Source: Marivivens donghaensis
Lineage (GTDB): Bacteria > Pseudomonadota > Alphaproteobacteria > Rhodobacterales > Rhodobacteraceae
Reading direction: 5' to 3'
DNA length: 64,000 nt
Assembly: GCF_030410045.1 (NCBI RefSeq)
Contig: NZ_JAUFRA010000001.1
Location: 248,001 to 312,000, forward strand
The notes beneath the pieces are model-generated. The model searched no databases. It saw only the letters and a program-made list of their open reading frames with translations, and was not told where the DNA came from. Of this stretch, positions 8,197-15,960 are shown in pieces. The position numbers and the translations under genes are program-made. Within the stretch, counting starts at the first letter, position 1; every line of letters begins with the position of its first letter.

Positions 8197-8505
8197 ATGA
8201 TGAAAATGACAAAAATGACCCGATTGGTTTTTTCTATTATTGTGTCCTCAATGTTTCTTTCGGCTTGTCAGGACGTTGGCACATCTAAACTGCCAGCCCT
8301 CCCAGATGTGACCCAAGATACCTGTGGTGGTGCTCAGTATGGCGGTCTGATCGGACGCGATGCGACGGTGCTTGAGGGTGTATTGATCCTGCGGCAGGTC
8401 CGCGTGTTGCGTCCAAATTCCATGATGACCATGGACTATCGTGCCGAGCGTCTGAATTTCCAAGTCGGCGAGGACGGCACGCTGGCACGGATTTTCTGCG
8501 GGTAG
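8197..8505 (+). CDS. Lipoprotein with I78-type peptidase-inhibitor-like domain
   Basis: Up to 102 residues. A lipoprotein signal ends in the lipobox LSAC. The mature part carries the I78 pattern: DTCGGAQYGGLIGRDATVLEG, then RVLRPNSMMTMDYRAERLNF and a final ARIFCG. The two cysteines of the domain probably pair. Family members are called elastase-type protease inhibitors, but roles in marine alphaproteobacteria are untested. Several ATG codons (8197, 8200, 8206, 8215) could be the start, and none has a clear ribosome-binding site. The gene is followed by a hairpin terminator. Confidence 0.8.
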   Translation: MMKMTKMTRLVFSIIVSSMFLSACQDVGTSKLPALPDVTQDTCGGAQYGGLIGRDATVLEGVLILRQVRVLRPNSMMTMDYRAERLNFQVGEDGTLARIFCG

Positions 8506-8525
8506 GCTTTGTGAAGAAACAGGAA

Positions 8526-8550
8526 ACCCCGCATCTTGGGGATGCGGGGT
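8526..8550 (+). terminator. Hairpin terminator after the I78-like gene
   Basis: A 10-bp perfect stem (ACCCCGCATC / GATGCGGGGT) with a 5-nt loop starts 20 bases after the stop. The T tail is weak (TCCTATTCTTC). The 196 bases after it hold no gene; a short GCATAA/TTATGC hairpin at 8621-8637 is the only structure seen. Confidence 0.55.
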
Positions 8551-8746
8551 CCTATTCTTCGCAAGGTGTCCGACGCGGCGAACTGGGTGGGGGCTAAACA
8601 TCGCCGCGCCGTAGCACTTTGCATAAGTTGGTTATGCGCAATGATTGCGGCGCGACTTTTGCCGGTCGAGGACCTTTGCGGGGTAATTTCTGGGCAACAT
8701 CAAGGCATGCTTGATTTGTAACGAAATTGCAGCAAATCTCACCGTT

Positions 8747-9085
8747 ATGACGATACAAATACCTACGTCTTTTGCCGCGCAGCCGGAACAGGTTGCCTTC
8801 CACCGCACAGAGCTTGCGCCGATCCTCGGGTTATATGGTCGGTTCGTGGCAGCCGGTGAATGGCGGGACTATGGGCTGTCGTGCCTGCGTGAGGTCGCAA
8901 TTTTCTCTGTTTTTCGGCGCACGGCAGAGCATCCACTGTATCGTATCGAAAAGCGACCAAAGCTACGTTTGAAGCAGGGCCAATACGCTGTCATTGGAGC
9001 CGAGGGGCAAGTGCTGAAACGCGGAAACGACCTAAAAGCCGTTTTGTCCGTGCTCGAACGGAAGTTGATACGAGCGGTTGATTGA
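8747..9085 (+). CDS. DUF2794 domain protein
   Basis: About 112 residues, matching the alphaproteobacterial DUF2794 family: FRRTAEHPLYRIEKRPKL, then QGQYAVIGAEGQVLKRG and a helical end VLSVLERKLIRAV. The function is unknown. There is no signal peptide or membrane segment, so it should be cytoplasmic. The ATG at 8747 gives the usual N-terminus; no clear Shine-Dalgarno sequence is visible and an earlier ATG at 8711 is possible. It ends directly against the stop of the convergent NlpC/P60 gene, with no intergenic base. Confidence 0.8.
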   Translation: MTIQIPTSFAAQPEQVAFHRTELAPILGLYGRFVAAGEWRDYGLSCLREVAIFSVFRRTAEHPLYRIEKRPKLRLKQGQYAVIGAEGQVLKRGNDLKAVLSVLERKLIRAVD

Positions 9086-9889
9086 CTACAGTCGTTTATG
9101 CGCGGTCACAGGTCCGATCCGTTCTAGCGCATCTTGGATCGGTTCATAGGCAACGGCCATGTGATGGGCGTTTGCGTGAATGATCCGTTGAGAGTCCGCG
9201 ACTAGTGCCACGTGGCCCGGCCAGAAAAAGAGGTCGCCTTGTTGCGGGGCGTCATCGACCGAGTTTCCCATTGCGGCCTGTTGCTGGTCACTATCGGCAG
9301 GGCAGGGCAGCCCGCACAGCCGATGAGCCATTTGAACGAGGCCCGAACAATCAATGCCGTCCGCAGAGTTGCCACCCCATAGATAAGGTGTTCCGAGCAA
9401 TCGCGTTGCAACGGCGACGGTGTCAGTTTCGTATTCGTCGCGGGGTCGCAAATGCGAAGCAGGGATATAACCGAAAGGGGTATGGGCAAACTCACCCACG
9501 AAGGTTTCAACTGGGACTTCCGCGCCCAAAGATAGACGGTGGAGATCCGTCGATTTCATATTTGCGTCACGATAGGCGTGAGTTGATCTCGTCACGATGC
9601 GATGTGTCGGTCGCCAAGTTTGGTTTAGCGCAGAGCTAAGGACGTAGCCGACGTAGCCGTCGAGGTCAGACCGAACGAACGACCAGCCGTGCAAATCCTC
9701 ATATACTGTGACCTTGGTGCCAGCCAAAAGTTGTCGATCCCGCTTGCCCCCTGGAATGTCCAAAAGGTCAACAACGGGACGCTGGACATAAGTGGTTTCA
9801 CCATCGACGAACTCTGGCGCTTGGACAGTGCCAAGCAAATGGGACGCTGCCACGCGCTCATTCACGGCAGTCGTGCGGCGGTCTGACAT
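9086..9889 (-). CDS. NlpC/P60 family cell-wall peptidase with SH3-like domains
   Basis: A 267-residue predicted gamma-D-glutamyl-diamino acid endopeptidase. The N-terminal half (about 30-150) looks like tandem bacterial SH3 modules (GTKVTVYEDLHGWSFVRSDLDGYVGYV). The C-terminal half (about 155-267) is NlpC/P60: catalytic Cys181 in GIDCSGLVQ, His226 in WPGHVALV and a third polar residue near H238. No signal peptide is seen, which fits cytoplasmic turnover of murein peptides rather than wall cleavage. It follows the M17 aminopeptidase with one base between, and the pair probably forms a recycling unit. Confidence 0.88.
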   Translation of the reverse strand: MSDRRTTAVNERVAASHLLGTVQAPEFVDGETTYVQRPVVDLLDIPGGKRDRQLLAGTKVTVYEDLHGWSFVRSDLDGYVGYVLSSALNQTWRPTHRIVTRSTHAYRDANMKSTDLHRLSLGAEVPVETFVGEFAHTPFGYIPASHLRPRDEYETDTVAVATRLLGTPYLWGGNSADGIDCSGLVQMAHRLCGLPCPADSDQQQAAMGNSVDDAPQQGDLFFWPGHVALVADSQRIIHANAHHMAVAYEPIQDALERIGPVTAHKRL

Positions 9890-9890
9890 G

Positions 9891-11261
9891 TTAGAGGTCC
9901 AGAATATCGTTCAACGCATGTAGCAACGCCCGCGCGCCTTGGCCTGCGCCGCCTTTGGGCCGTCCAGGGGCTGCGATTGGTTGCCATCCATAGATGTCGA
10001 AATGCATGTAGGCTGGACTTGCAAAACGACGAAGGAACAATGCCGCTGTGATCGATCCGGCCATGCCGCCCGAGGGGGCGTTGTCCAAATCTGCGATCGC
10101 TGGCTCAATTAGCGCCTCATATGGCGCATGGAATGGCATCCGCCAGACGGGATCAAACAGTGCCTTACCACCACGCGTTAGCGCGTCCGCCGCAGCATCG
10201 TCATCGGTGTAGAACGGTGCCAAGTCTGGACCAACAGCGACCCGAGCGGCACCAGTGAGTGTGGCCATGGACACAAGGAAATCGGGTTCATCTTCTGCCG
10301 CAAATGCGAGCGCATCGGCCAAGACCAATCGACCTTCAGCGTCGGTGTTGTTTATCTCAACGCTAAGCCCTTTGCGGCTTGGCAAGACGTCTTGTGGGCG
10401 GAATGCATTGCCGGCGACCGAGTTCTCAACGGCGGGGATCAGGACCCGTAGCTGCAGCGGCAAATTGAGCGACATGATCATATACGCGAGGCCCAGCACG
10501 GTTGCCGCGCCGCCCATATCCTTTTTCATCAATCCCATGGATGCAGAGGGTTTGATGTCGAGGCCGCCCGTGTCAAAGCAGACCCCTTTACCGACGAGAG
10601 TTAAACGGGGTCCTTTTGTGCCCCAATTCATCTCGATCAACCGTGGTGCACGAGGCGAGGCTCGTCCAACGGCATGGATCAGTGGGAAATTCTCGGTCAG
10701 TAGATCGTCTCCGACGACGGACTGGACGCGCGCGCCGAATTTCTGAGCGAGATCGCGTGTGGCTTGCTCCAATTCCTCTGGGCCCATGTCACTCGCTGGC
10801 GTGTTGATGAGGTCGCGGGTGAGGTATTCAGCGTTCACAAACGCGGCTAGTTTTTCGCCATTAATCGCTTCATTGGGGGCGAGAAGCGCCGGCATTTCGG
10901 ATTGGGTCCGGTAGCGGCTGAACCTGTAAGCCTCGAGTTCCCACGCTAGTGCGGCTTCAAAAAGATCGTCTCCTTCGAGGCCTTCTAGTTTGTAAGTGCC
11001 TTTGGGGAGTTTGGCCGCAGCGGCGCCGACGATGAAACGCTGTCTGATCTTCGCTTTTTCATCGCCCGCGCCGAGGAGTGCGAGGCTGACTTCACCGTGT
11101 TCGTTCGGGACGATGACGGCTTGACCAGCGCCTCCATTGAACCCGTGCTGAGTTGCCCAGCTGAGGGCGACTGGCGACAGGTTGGCAGAAAAACTTGCCC
11201 AACTTTCTGGCGATACCACCCATGTGGGAATTGGGTGAGCGTCATTTCGCGAGGTGGTCAA
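9891..11261 (-). CDS. Leucyl aminopeptidase family protein (M17)
   Basis: A 456-residue two-metal cytosolic aminopeptidase. The signature NTDAEGRL is intact and the first metal-binding segment is GKGVCFDTGGLDIKPSASMGLMKKD in outline (K, D and D ligands). The N-terminal macro-like domain is less conserved, as usual. It removes N-terminal residues from peptides. Its partner is the NlpC/P60 peptidase immediately downstream, so peptides released from murein are a plausible substrate (inference). The start at 11261 is the first ATG of the frame. Confidence 0.9.
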   Translation of the reverse strand: MTTSRNDAHPIPTWVVSPESWASFSANLSPVALSWATQHGFNGGAGQAVIVPNEHGEVSLALLGAGDEKAKIRQRFIVGAAAAKLPKGTYKLEGLEGDDLFEAALAWELEAYRFSRYRTQSEMPALLAPNEAINGEKLAAFVNAEYLTRDLINTPASDMGPEELEQATRDLAQKFGARVQSVVGDDLLTENFPLIHAVGRASPRAPRLIEMNWGTKGPRLTLVGKGVCFDTGGLDIKPSASMGLMKKDMGGAATVLGLAYMIMSLNLPLQLRVLIPAVENSVAGNAFRPQDVLPSRKGLSVEINNTDAEGRLVLADALAFAAEDEPDFLVSMATLTGAARVAVGPDLAPFYTDDDAAADALTRGGKALFDPVWRMPFHAPYEALIEPAIADLDNAPSGGMAGSITAALFLRRFASPAYMHFDIYGWQPIAAPGRPKGGAGQGARALLHALNDILDL

Positions 11262-11310
11262 GATGCATCTCCTAAAATTTTAGATGACATTATCTGAGTC
11301 CGTTGCGGTA

Positions 11311-11739
11311 TCAAGGCTGCTTTGGTCCCATGACCTCTCCAAATATGCTGTGTGCTGCAAATTGGACAGCTCGTTCCAGCCGCGCGATGACGGCGCTGAG
11401 TGCTATTAAATCTGGCCGACGTGCGCATTCTGCAATGTGACCTGCGATCAAAGCGGCGTCCCCAAGTCCGATTTCTGTGAGACTTTTAGCTAAAACGTTT
11501 GCTAGGTCCGGCAAGGCCGCAAAGGCACCCGCCCTATGAAATTTTTCAATGGAAACAAGGAGCCGATCCAGATGCTCAAAGGTTTCGATCAACTTGGCTT
11601 CGGCTTCTTCATCGTCGCAATCCTGCAAGATGCGATCGAGGGTTAAGCTAACAGAGAAACATTGGTGTCGTGGCACAAGACGGACAACGCGCTGTGACCT
11701 CGGCATGGCATCAAGCCTATATGAAAACGGATCTTGCAT
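11311..11739 (-). CDS. Hypothetical all-helical protein
   Basis: A 142-residue protein without signal or membrane segment, rich in Ala, Leu and Glu. It is probably a helix bundle (CDDEEAEAKLIETFEHLDRLLVSIEKFHRAGAF, then ALIAGHIAECARRPDLIALSAVIARLERAVQ). It does not match a family I recognise. It lies in its own transcription unit between the M17 peptidase and divergent carbonic anhydrase. A role in signalling by resemblance to HPt helical bundles was considered, but no clear phospho-histidine motif is present. Confidence 0.6.
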   Translation of the reverse strand: MQDPFSYRLDAMPRSQRVVRLVPRHQCFSVSLTLDRILQDCDDEEAEAKLIETFEHLDRLLVSIEKFHRAGAFAALPDLANVLAKSLTEIGLGDAALIAGHIAECARRPDLIALSAVIARLERAVQFAAHSIFGEVMGPKQP

Positions 11740-11851
11740 GGGTTGGGTTTACCCAGAGGCGATTGGCAACTGGTTTACAGCAGAATGAAAAATGTCTCGA
11801 AATTCGGGAAAATGCCGCCTATTTGTGAAACCGTTCAGAAAGGGAGAAAAG

Positions 11852-12499
11852 ATGGAATTCGTTCGACCACTGCCGGATTACTTGGTGCGCCGCTACCAAG
11901 GTTGGAAAGCGACCTCGTATACCGAAAACCGTGCGTGGTATCGGCGACTGGCTGATGAAGGGCAACGCCCGAGAGCCATGGTCATCTCGTGCTGTGACAG
12001 CCGCGTTCATGTGACGTCGATCTTTGGTGCAGATTCGGGCGAGTTCTTTATCCACCGCAACATCGCAAACCTTGTCCCGCCGTATAATCCCGATGGCGAT
12101 CACCACGGCACGTCTGCCGCGGTCGAATATGCTGTGACAACGCTAAAAGTCGCGCATGTGATCGTTTTGGGTCACTCTCAATGCGGTGGCGTGGCTGGAT
12201 GCGAGGCGATGTGCATGGGGCATGCGCCAGAGCTTGAAGACAAAACCTCCTTCGTGGGTACATGGCTCAACCTGTTGCGCCCTGGCTTTGAGCGTGTTCG
12301 CGAACTGCCAGACGAAGATCGTACGACCGCACTGGAGAAAGAGGCCGTTCTGGTCAGTTTGGAAAACCTCGCGACCTTCCCGTTTGTGAAAAAGGCTCTC
12401 GATGACGATATGCTGACGTTGCACGGACTTTGGAACAATATCGGCGACGGCACGTTGGATGCCTACGACCCCGTGTCGAAGAAATTCGTAGCTGTTTAA
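11852..12499 (+). CDS. Beta-class carbonic anhydrase
   Basis: A 215-residue zinc enzyme interconverting CO2 and bicarbonate. The zinc site is C47, H108 and C111, with the D49-R51 dyad (ISCCDSRVH; GHSQCGG). The ATG at 11852 follows GGGAGAAAAG; upstream in-frame codons lack a site. The central block IHRNIANLVPPYNPDGDHHGTSAAVEYAV is typical of the plant-type beta class. It would supply bicarbonate for carboxylases such as the acetyl-CoA carboxylase whose beta subunit (accD) is in this window. It is a single-gene unit ended by a strong terminator. Confidence 0.93.
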   Translation: MEFVRPLPDYLVRRYQGWKATSYTENRAWYRRLADEGQRPRAMVISCCDSRVHVTSIFGADSGEFFIHRNIANLVPPYNPDGDHHGTSAAVEYAVTTLKVAHVIVLGHSQCGGVAGCEAMCMGHAPELEDKTSFVGTWLNLLRPGFERVRELPDEDRTTALEKEAVLVSLENLATFPFVKKALDDDMLTLHGLWNNIGDGTLDAYDPVSKKFVAV

Positions 12500-12502
12500 T
12501 GA

Positions 12503-12528
12503 AAAAGGCGACCCTAGGGTCGCCTTTT
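12503..12528. terminator. Bidirectional terminator after carbonic anhydrase
   Basis: An 11-bp perfect stem (AAAAGGCGACC / GGTCGCCTTTT) with loop CTAG. A and T runs on both sides allow use by the carbonic anhydrase transcript and by anything transcribed leftward from 12.6 kb. Confidence 0.88.
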
Positions 12529-12548
12529 CTACGTCAGGGGAAATTCCC

Positions 12549-12659
12549 TTAAATAGCGGTAACGCCCCGCAGTACGACAGGCCGTGACGCAATCAATTTG
12601 CGGTATCTGGCAAGCAATGCCGCACGGCGACGTTGGCGAGCTTTCATCACAAGTGACAT
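12549..12659 (-). CDS. Possible small Arg-rich protein (36 aa)
   Basis: An unlisted short frame encodes MSLVMKARQRRRAALLARY followed by RKLIASRPVVLRGVTAI and a TAA stop. AGGA lies eight bases before this ATG; a second ATG three codons upstream (12668) has a poorer site. The product is strongly basic (nine Arg and two Lys) with an amphipathic N-terminal half. It resembles the tiny basic proteins often linked to stress-induced transcripts in Rhodobacteraceae, but it lacks the DUF1127 core. It is followed by the bidirectional terminator at 12503-12528 and preceded by the hairpin-rich stretch, which could be its leader. Confidence 0.4.
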   Translation of the reverse strand: MSLVMKARQRRRAALLARYRKLIASRPVVLRGVTAI

Positions 12660-12693
12660 TGTTTTCATCCTGTGTTGTGGATCAGTGATCCGT

Positions 12694-12917
12694 TGTGAGT
12701 GGTGGCTGCGGCCCGAGTAGGGCTTTGGCGGGGTGCTTCACATCCGGCAACAAGCGAGGATTGGGACACGCTTGCCACCGGACAGAAGAAGGTTCGTCTT
12801 GACTGAGGCGGTCATTGGTTGGGACATGCTCGCCTCAGGGTTAATCTACCTCAGGATGTTTAATAAATTCATCTGCGCGTAGGGGTGGCTGAGTGAGGGA
12901 CGTGGGTAGGGCCACCC
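12694..12917. other. Hairpin-rich intergenic segment, candidate structured RNA
   Basis: The 548 bases between carbonic anhydrase and asd hold no standard gene but several stems. Two are related: TCCGG/CCGGA plus CAAGCG/CGCTTG (12743-12782), and CTGAGGCG/CGCCTCAG (12803-12838). Both carry TTGGGACA in or beside the loop (12761 and 12819), and their stem bases differ in a compensating way. Weaker stems are TGTGA/TCACA (12694-12742) and GGGTGGC/GCCACCC (12883-12917). The strand is uncertain. On the minus strand this would be the leader of the small ORF at 12549. No known RNA family is recognised. Confidence 0.4.
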
Positions 12918-13026
12918 TATTCAATTGTAGGGGGTGTTTGCCGGATCGGGGCAGAGAACGTTCGTTCTTATTCTGTCCGAGAGATCAGGGTCTTAGCTGA
13001 CGGCACATCCGATTCGATCTGAAACG

Positions 13027-13059
13027 AAAAAAGGCCGACCCAAGGGGCCGGCCTCTCTT
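13027..13059 (-). terminator. Terminator after asd
   Basis: The stem AGGCCG / CGGCCT with further inner pairing ends in six U on the minus strand (A run 13027-13032). It lies about 20 bases past the asd stop. Confidence 0.8.
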
Positions 13060-13077
13060 TTTGATATAGCGTGGCGC

Positions 13078-14100
13078 TTAGCCTTTTTTCAGGCATCGCT
13101 GACCTAGGACTTCTGCGATCTGAACAGCGTTCAGCGCGGCACCTTTGCGAAGGTTGTCCGAGACGCACCAGAAGTTGATGCCGTTCTCAACGGTAACGTC
13201 CTGACGGATGCGGGAAATGAAGGTCGCATAGTCGCCAACGCATTCGATCGGAGTGACATAGCCGCCAGCTTCACGCTTATCGACAACCATGATGCCCGGA
13301 GCTTCGCGCAGGATGTCAGTCGCTTCTTCCCAATCGAGGAATTCTTCGAACTCAACGTTGATCGATTCCGAGTGACCGACAAACACAGGAACGCGCACGC
13401 AGGTCGCAGTCAGTTTGATGTTTTTGTCGAGGATCTTTTTGGTCTCGGTGACCATTTTCCACTCTTCTTTCGTGTCACCCGAGTCGAGGAACACGTCGAT
13501 GTGTGGGATCACGTTGAACGCGATTTGCTTCGGGTAAACCGACGGAGCGACCTCTTGACCCGGGACATACATGCCCTTGGTCTGGTCCCAAAGCTCGTCA
13601 ATTGCCTCTTTGCCTGTGCCCGATACCGACTGGTATGTCGAAACAACAACGCGTTTGATCTTAGCGCGGTCGTGCAGTGGCTTCAGAGCGACAACCATCT
13701 GCGCGGTAGAGCAGTTCGGGTTCGCAATGATGTTTTTCTTTGTGTAGCCAACGACATCGTCAGCGTTCACTTCGGGAACGATCAACGGAACGTCCGGATC
13801 GTAGCGGTAAAGCGAGGAGTTATCGATGACAACGCAACCCGATGCTGCCGCTTTGGGGGCATAGATTTTGGTCGCGTCAGAACCGATTGCAAACAGTGCA
13901 ATGTCCCAACCTGCGAAATCAAATGTGTCGAGGTCTTGGGTCTTAAGGGTCTTGTCGCCAAAGCTCACTTCGGTGCCCAGCGAACGACGGCTGGCCAGAG
14001 CGGCGATTTCATCAACTGGAAACTCGCGTTCAGCGAGGATATTGAGCATTTCGCGACCCACGTTGCCCGTGGCGCCAACGACGACGACTTTATAGCCCAT
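13078..14100 (-). CDS. asd: Aspartate-semialdehyde dehydrogenase
   Basis: A 340-residue NADPH enzyme reducing aspartyl phosphate to the semialdehyde, the branch point to lysine/diaminopimelate, methionine and threonine. The NADP fold starts with VVVVGATGNVGREML. The catalytic cysteine is C130 in NPNCSTAQ, and the catalytic histidine is in the segment VPVFVGHSE. The length is standard for the bacterial type. AAGGAG lies eight bases before the ATG. It is a single-gene unit with its own terminator; the MFS gene upstream on the same strand ends 75 bases before it. Confidence 0.95.
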   Translation of the reverse strand: MGYKVVVVGATGNVGREMLNILAEREFPVDEIAALASRRSLGTEVSFGDKTLKTQDLDTFDFAGWDIALFAIGSDATKIYAPKAAASGCVVIDNSSLYRYDPDVPLIVPEVNADDVVGYTKKNIIANPNCSTAQMVVALKPLHDRAKIKRVVVSTYQSVSGTGKEAIDELWDQTKGMYVPGQEVAPSVYPKQIAFNVIPHIDVFLDSGDTKEEWKMVTETKKILDKNIKLTATCVRVPVFVGHSESINVEFEEFLDWEEATDILREAPGIMVVDKREAGGYVTPIECVGDYATFISRIRQDVTVENGINFWCVSDNLRKGAALNAVQIAEVLGQRCLKKG

Positions 14101-14175
14101 TGGCTTCTCCTTGGTTTAACCAGTGGGGCGTATAGCTGCAAAGGGGGCTAAGTGGAAGAGGCCGATAAAGCCGCA

Positions 14176-15354
14176 CTAGTCCTTTGTGTCTTTTGACCAG
14201 AGATAAACGATCAAACCTGCTGCCAAAAGGGCGGCGAAAAAGGCGAAAAGCCTGCTGTAGGATTCGGCGGCTGTCACCGTGCCGCTCCAAAGTGCGGCGG
14301 TGAGTGGCTTTGCCGAGGTTTGAATGAGGCCGACCGCGCCGATAGAGCACAGGTTCATAAGCGTTACCCCGCGGCCAACGAGGTGCGGGGGAAGGAACCC
14401 GCGTCCATGCGCCATGATCATTGGGTAAGACGCGCCAAAGAAGCCAATTGTCGACAAAAGGATGGTAGCGCTGAGTAGACCTTGGTCAGGCCATATAGCG
14501 AGGGCGACACAGGCCAGCATCCCCATAAAGTTCCCGACCCAAACAATCCATTTCCGTGTGCCAAATACGCGATCCAATGGACCGTAGGCAAAGCTACCCA
14601 CGATCATTGCGATGGCCATAAAGAAGGTCACGTTTCCTATGACTCCTCCGTCGACGTTGAAAACCGATTGCAGATAGGGGCCGGACCATAGGCCGCGCAA
14701 CGCCGCAGATGGCACATAGATCACCATCAGGAACAATAAGATCGGCCAGAGTGCTGGGATTTTCAGAACATCCATCACGCTTCCTTTTTGGCTGTGCGTG
14801 ACGCGTTCTGGGTTTTCGACAACTACGACGATCAGGCCCGCGATGGAGAGCGTCAGTGCCGCTAGCCCCAGTACCGTAGGCCGCCAGCCGAATGCCTCAA
14901 TAGCCCAAGCAAGTGGCGCTGAGCTCATGATATTCCCGAGCGATCCTAGCCCCACCATCATCGCGGCAAGTGAGGCGAACGCGGCGGGCGAATAGGTGCG
15001 GGCAAAGATATAGTATGAGGCCATCAGGACTGGAGCGCAGCCGATCCCGATGAGGCCCATCGCAACCGTGATGTGCCACGGCGCGGTCGCCATTGAAAAC
15101 AACGCGGCGCCCCCAGCACCTCCAACTGCAAACACGACAGCGGCAGTCAGTTTTGGTCCAATACGGTCGAGAGCTTCGCCGATTGGGATCTGCATTGCTG
15201 CAAATGTCAGAAACCAAACACCAGACGCTGTGGCGAGCTGCTCGACGGTTGCGCCAGTTTCGGCGGTTAAGGTCGGCGCCAGAACGGCCATGAAAGCTCT
15301 GAAGAACTGGCTCATTCCGTAGGCCAAAATCAGGACGATGATGCCGAGACGCAT
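14176..15354 (-). CDS. MFS transporter
   Basis: A 392-residue inner-membrane carrier with about 12 hydrophobic segments in two halves, joined by a cytoplasmic loop around residues 180-200 (ENPERVTHSQKGSVMD). The loop between segments 2 and 3 has the MFS-like GEALDRIGPKL. The substrate is not predictable. It follows the acetyltransferase gene by two bases on the same strand and is probably cotranscribed with it. Confidence 0.88.
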   Translation of the reverse strand: MRLGIIVLILAYGMSQFFRAFMAVLAPTLTAETGATVEQLATASGVWFLTFAAMQIPIGEALDRIGPKLTAAVVFAVGGAGGAALFSMATAPWHITVAMGLIGIGCAPVLMASYYIFARTYSPAAFASLAAMMVGLGSLGNIMSSAPLAWAIEAFGWRPTVLGLAALTLSIAGLIVVVVENPERVTHSQKGSVMDVLKIPALWPILLFLMVIYVPSAALRGLWSGPYLQSVFNVDGGVIGNVTFFMAIAMIVGSFAYGPLDRVFGTRKWIVWVGNFMGMLACVALAIWPDQGLLSATILLSTIGFFGASYPMIMAHGRGFLPPHLVGRGVTLMNLCSIGAVGLIQTSAKPLTAALWSGTVTAAESYSRLFAFFAALLAAGLIVYLWSKDTKD

Positions 15355-15356
15355 TT

Positions 15357-15905
15357 TTAGCTGTTTCCCGACGGCAAAGCCGCGTTCCAGTCAGCCTGTG
15401 AGACTGTGTAGCATTTCCATGGTTGAACAGCGCCGCCACCCAAAGAGAGGTCAGCATCATAACGCCACTTCGCACCGATTTTCACGCTCGCTTTTTGGGA
15501 GCGGATATTTGACGGAGCGATATGCAACCAAACTTCGTCGAAGGTTTCGAAAGCATATTCCAGCATCAGCCGCTTGAACGCCCGATTGGTTGCGCCACCC
15601 CAATATTTGCAGTCGATAAAGGTATAGCCGATGGAAATGCTGCTAGGCACATCGGGGGCGGGATAGTAACGAGAACAGCCAATGACCTCCCCTTCTTCTG
15701 TGCGGAGACTGACCGTTTCCTTGCTCGCCAGAAGGCTATCGAAATACGGATCAAAGACCTCGCGCTTGTAGCGGTCGCTGGCGGGGTGCCCTGCCCAAGT
15801 CACAGGATCCGACGCAGCATGGTAGAGGGCATTGCGATCAGCTTCGGTCATCGGGGAAATAGAATAACCGTAGCCAGAACGGATAGGTTGTGGATCAAAT
15901 GCCAT
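15357..15905 (-). CDS. GNAT acetyltransferase (RimJ/RimL type)
   Basis: A 182-residue N-acetyltransferase. The pattern of RimJ/RimL-like enzymes is visible: ISPMTEADRNALYHAASDP near the N-terminus, VIGCSRYY in the central strand, SISIGYTFIDCKYWGGATNRAFKRLMLEYAF for the acetyl-CoA region, and NIRSQKASVKIGAKW near the end. The acceptor is unknown. The start ATG at 15905 follows GAGGA by five bases. Both the ribosome site and the start codon lie inside a 36-bp palindrome, which could hide them in the mRNA. It is 55 bases downstream of hemN and two bases upstream of the MFS gene. Confidence 0.88.
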   Translation of the reverse strand: MAFDPQPIRSGYGYSISPMTEADRNALYHAASDPVTWAGHPASDRYKREVFDPYFDSLLASKETVSLRTEEGEVIGCSRYYPAPDVPSSISIGYTFIDCKYWGGATNRAFKRLMLEYAFETFDEVWLHIAPSNIRSQKASVKIGAKWRYDADLSLGGGAVQPWKCYTVSQADWNAALPSGNS

Positions 15906-15939
15906 GATGTCCTCAATTTGATCAAATCAAGGACATCAT
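15904..15939. repeat. 36-bp near-perfect palindrome over the acetyltransferase start
   Basis: From 15904 the order is ATGATGTCCT, CA, ATTTGATCAAAT, CA, AGGACATCAT. Both 10-base arms and the central 12-mer are exactly symmetrical; only the two CA steps break symmetry. It lies between hemN and the acetyltransferase gene and includes the ribosome-binding site and the first bases of the start codon. No T run follows, so it is not a normal terminator. It is either a large operator or an RNA hairpin controlling translation. Confidence 0.75.
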
Positions 15940-15960
15940 TAGCTGGCAAAATCGAACAGG

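Noticed and set aside
15918..15930. Possible FNR box TTGAT...ATCAA before the acetyltransferase gene
   Set aside because: The half-sites are three bases apart instead of four, and they belong to the larger palindrome.
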